Assembly (NCBI GenBank): GCA_029721515.1
Contig: CM056567.1
Coordinates: 7,837,507 to 7,901,506, forward strand
Direction of reading: 5' to 3'
Length of the DNA: 64,000 nucleotides
Source of the DNA: Synanceia verrucosa
Taxonomy: Eukaryota > Chordata > Actinopteri > Perciformes > Synanceiidae
Below the pieces are notes generated by a model. The model was given only the letters and a program-made list of their open reading frames with translations, was not told the origin of the DNA and made no database searches. The position numbers and the translations under genes are program-made. This document shows, piece after piece, positions 60,801 through 64,000 of the stretch (the first letter of the stretch is position 1; every line of letters starts with the position of its first letter).

Positions 60801-62933
60801 TTTCCATTGTCCTTGTCCAGTCTCCTTTTGCAGCATGTTTCCACAGGTGTGAAAAAAAGCTTTTATTTCCAGTTATAATCACAGTGGAAACCAAAGGTAA
60901 CAGTTCACCATTAATGTTTGGTGACAAATTTGTGATTTTGACCTTTTAACCCAATTTGTAGTTTGTTCTTAGTTTCATGTCCATTTCCAACAAGGGACAA
61001 AATGATGCTTGGTCTCCAGCCGTGAGTAAAAGACAGTTTTTATTCTTTCAGTCGCACAAAAATTAAAGAGGACAGAAAGACAGATAGAAAGCAATCAGTG
61101 GATCTTTTGTAATCAAAATGCCTCATGAGCCAATTCCTCAATCTTCGAGCTCCCCTTTTCTTTCTTTTTCTAGAAGCACATTATTTATTTCCATCTGCTA
61201 TTGAATGCTGCGGGTTGTGTGCCGCTGTGGGCTTTGTGCTCAGTAATTGAATCTGATGATCTGGACCGGATGGAAACTTTGTATTCTTAGGAACAACAAG
61301 CTGATCTGGTGGCTTACGGAGATAGCGGGAAGAAAGCGCAGACAGACATCTCGCCAGCCATCCCTACCACACAAGCATAACTAATCATCGCACAGTTTAC
61401 TGCAGCGGAAACATGGAGGCATTTCTAAGTTGGCTGTAGGCTGCTTGAAGTGGAACTCTGGGAGATGTGCAAGCATCGATGCGAATATAGATCAGCACAG
61501 CGTGAATCCACACTAAATCAATCAGCTAAGATTTCACAGCTCATTCTGTGAATGTAAACATCTGGACTGTCACATTGCTGGATGTGCTGTGTGTCCGAAT
61601 CTCACAGCTGGATCAGAGTCTTTACTGTGATTCTAATATGACAGAATATGAGTGCATATAAACACTCCATCACAGCTCGACTCAAAAGACCTCTGGCAGC
61701 CTCTTCTTGCTTTCTTGGCAACACAAACTCCCCACCATTCACTCGTTGTCATTCTTGTTCTACATAAGCAGTCCACCCATTCCCTAAGGTTCAAGCAAAC
61801 CGTATAATAATGACTCTGAATACCAGATATGGCGTTTTAACATTTGAAATTATTCCATAATTTCTGACTAATGCGTGACTAATAGCTTTCTTGCTCTTTC
61901 CGTCTTCCAGTCTATGCATCCCCTCCTCCCTCCCTCACTTACTTCCTAATAGCCTGCTTTCACTGCGTCTTTCCTGCAGTTTGTTAAGAGATGTGGCAAA
62001 AAAAAAACAAAAAAAAAAAATCACACACAGAAAGTGAGGGATAAAAAGCTGCCAGTTTGCCAAAGGAAGTTTTAATTGGGGCCCAGGGGTAAAGACCCCC
62101 CCGCCCCATTTCTGCCATTTCTCTCTGCTCTTTATGGAGGAGATAAGCAGCAATCTGATGCCCAATAGGGAAATGAGATGCAGCTACATTGACAAAAATT
62201 CCCAAAAAATAGATTCCACTGCGCACTTTGATAAGATGCCTGCTTGTGTTTGTATTTATAAAACAGCAGGGCTTTTTTGTTGCTCCCTAAGTGATGCTTT
62301 TGAAATCGACCGTGGTGTTTCGCTGTCACTCAGAGTTTCATCATGCAGTCTGAGATGTCTCTGAGGACTTGGACAGGGCTAACTGTGGGATAATATGTTA
62401 TGCATGGAAATAGAAATTAAAAGAGATTGACATGAATAAACCAAGGCTGGATTTCACTGCGACCACAGGAACAACGTCTTTGGGAGTCGTTTTTTTAAAA
62501 TCTGTCTGCTAAAGCTGCTGTCTCACTCCCTCACGCCCTCTGTTGCGTTCTTTCCTCCTCCCTCTGTCTCTTTCTCTTGAGTTCATTCATACCAGCACTG
62601 GCCCTTATTGAGTTTCTGTCCAAGCGCCGCCACAAACTGCCAGCAACGCTGGGCCCGAACTCTAAAGAAATGTCTATCAAAAGTCGGGCGAACCGGAGGA
62701 CAGGCGTGCACCAACAATGGCGATGGGAGTGACCCCCTGACAGAGTGACATCAACAAGAGTAATTGCTTGTCATGTGCCGCACTGTTTCACGTTTCACAT
62801 AAAAGCCTCCCGTTATTCATTTAAAGTTAAGCGGGGTGGCTGAGGTCGCTGCGCTCCTCCTGTACAGAGAGGGATAATTGTCCACACTGTCACAGAAGGG
62901 AGGCATCTGAATACAGCTTGTTGGTGTTGACAC
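57481..62933. other. Non-coding stretch
   Basis: No gene is recognised. It contains a GT microsatellite at 57,808-57,852. Parts of this stretch (about 60,040-60,760 and 62,600-62,900) are high-complexity, non-repetitive sequence that could be conserved non-coding elements; see findings. Open frames up to 145 codons have no domain and overlap on both strands. Confidence 0.5.
57808..57852. repeat. (GT)n microsatellite, imperfect
   Basis: A GT run of about 45 bp with GC interruptions. Confidence 0.95.
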
Positions 62934-63110
62934 TAGGGGTGGGGAAAAAATATTGATACGGCAATATATTGTGATACTTTTTCTTCTGATTGAATATGAA
63001 TTTTTAATTTCTTAATATAGATTTTTTTTCCCCCAAAAAAAGTGTATAAAGATTGTCAGTTTACCACATAGTTTAAAAATGTGGTTCTGTGATAACATGA
63101 TGTTTCTCAT
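62934..63110 (+). mobile_element. hAT-like terminal fragment (TAGGGGTGGGG)
   Basis: It starts TAGGGGTGGGGAAAAAATAT and contains GATACGGCAATATATTGTGA, the typical left end of a fish element family. The right end is not defined and is placed arbitrarily. Confidence 0.5.
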
Positions 63111-63536
63111 AGGAACAAATCAAACAAATCACAGATATAACATGAGACACTGTGGCTCTGTGGTGTGACGTCACACCATCGGTTATGTATTTCATGGAGG
63201 CTGTATGAATGCCAGAGTTCAAACAGCCGGTAGATGATGATGATGATGGCAGTTATTTATGGAAATGACATTAATGCCTCCTAATTAATGTGGTAATAAT
63301 TTCTAAATGTTAAAATGCTCTCAGGTGTGGCAACAGTTTATGTGGTTGTTTTCTTTTTGCAGCATGATGATGAAAAGGGAGGAGGGGAGGAGAGCAGAGT
63401 GGAGAGCAGTGGTTGCAGAGGTGATGTGATAAAAGATTCATAGTGCAGCAGAGCCCAGGTCAGCTGGGGCCTCTGGAGCCTCTCTGAATCACCAGCAGCA
63501 GCTTACCAGCTCTCCATGAACACAGCCTGGGAATTT
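63111..63536. other. Non-coding stretch
   Basis: No gene is recognised. A short GATGATGATGATGATGG run lies near 63,234-63,250. Confidence 0.45.
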
Positions 63537-63541
63537 GTGTA

Positions 63542-63637
<96 letters not shown>
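63537..63637. repeat. Compound (TG)n(TA)n(CA)n microsatellite
   Basis: A TG run is followed by two TA blocks and then a CA run, about 100 bp in total. It directly abuts the left end of a Tc1-like transposon, which targets TA. Confidence 0.95.
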
Positions 63638-64000
63638 TACACTCACTGGCCACTTTATTAGGTACACCTATTCAACTGCTTGTGAACACAAATAGCTAAT
63701 CAGCCAATCACTTGGCTGCAACTCAGAGCATTTAGGCATGTAGATGTGATCAAGACAACTTGCTGAATGTCAAACTGAGCATCAGAGGAGAGGAAGAAAG
63801 GGGATTTAAGTGACTTTGAACGTGGCATGGTTTTTGGTGCCAGACGGGCTGGTCTGAGTATTTCAGAAATTGCTGATCTACTGGGATTTTCACTACAACC
63901 ATCTCTAGGGTTCACAGAGAATGGTCCGGAAAAGAGGAAATATCCAGTGAGCAGCAGTTGTGTGGATGAAAATGCCTTGTTGATGTGAAAGGTCACAGGT
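63638..64000 (+). mobile_element. Tc1-like transposon, left end, runs off the window
   Basis: It begins TACACTCACTGGCCACTTTA, then TTAGGTACACC, the left terminus of a Tc1-like family very common in fish. After the untranslated leader it enters the transposase N-terminus. The right part lies outside the window. Confidence 0.8.
63812..64000 (+). pseudogene. Tc1-like transposase N-terminus, partial and frameshifted
   Basis: The + strand reads DFERGMVFGARRAGLSISEI then ADLLGFS, the first helix-turn-helix of the Tc1-like transposase DNA-binding region. After TTTTCAC the frame slips by one base relative to the family, so TTISRVYREWS-like codons are found in another frame (near 63,898-63,930). This copy is therefore inactive in the part visible. 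The catalytic domain would lie beyond the window. Confidence 0.7.

Noticed and set aside
1..64000. A prokaryote-style defence system, CRISPR array, prophage or operon
   Set aside because: The window is vertebrate DNA with introns and fish repeats; no such gene or spaced direct-repeat array is present.

Overview
The window is ordinary vertebrate nuclear DNA, most likely from a spiny-rayed (percomorph) teleost fish. The signs are AT-rich non-coding sequence with many CA/GT microsatellites, GT-AG introns, fish-type Tc1/mariner and hAT-like repeat remnants, and two genes whose closest remembered relatives are vertebrate. It is not prokaryotic: there are no operons, ribosome binding sites, CRISPR arrays or phage genes. 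The species cannot be named from the sequence alone.

Layout. Positions 1-18,867 are non-coding, with scattered repeats: an old CTTTATTTAACCAGG-type repeat, a fold-back element with a telomere-like loop, a GACTTGACTTGAC-tailed retroelement end, and a hAT MITE with a perfect 8-bp target duplication. Positions 18,868 to about 26,790 hold col8a2 (+ strand), the alpha-2 chain of short-chain collagen VIII, with two coding exons (688 aa) and a probably long 3' UTR. After about 1.6 kb of spacer, ptp4a2 (PRL-2 phosphatase, + strand) runs from about 28.4 to 48.5 kb. It has a first untranslated exon in a CpG-rich promoter, a 15.2-kb first intron full of repeats, a long second exon that is mostly 5' UTR, and five coding exons giving a 168-aa protein. 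From 48.5 to 64 kb I see no convincing gene. That stretch holds a terminal-inverted-repeat element interrupted by a retroelement tail, one repeat of uncertain class, several high-complexity blocks, a hAT-like end, a (TG)(TA)(CA) microsatellite, and the left end of a Tc1-like transposon that runs off the window.

The two genes do different jobs. One codes for a secreted basement-membrane collagen, the other for a prenylated phosphatase. They lie in the same orientation. In human both are on chromosome arm 1p, but as I recall several Mb apart.

I found no previously undescribed biological system. The best leads are regulatory and lie in ptp4a2. They are an upstream ORF that is only complete after splicing exon 1 to exon 2 (35 codons), two very short uORFs including ATGGGGTAA, a duplicated 12-nt splice-donor sequence whose use would remove exactly 21 codons in frame, a CA repeat inside an 87-nt intron, and a hAT-like end 44 bp from a splice acceptor.
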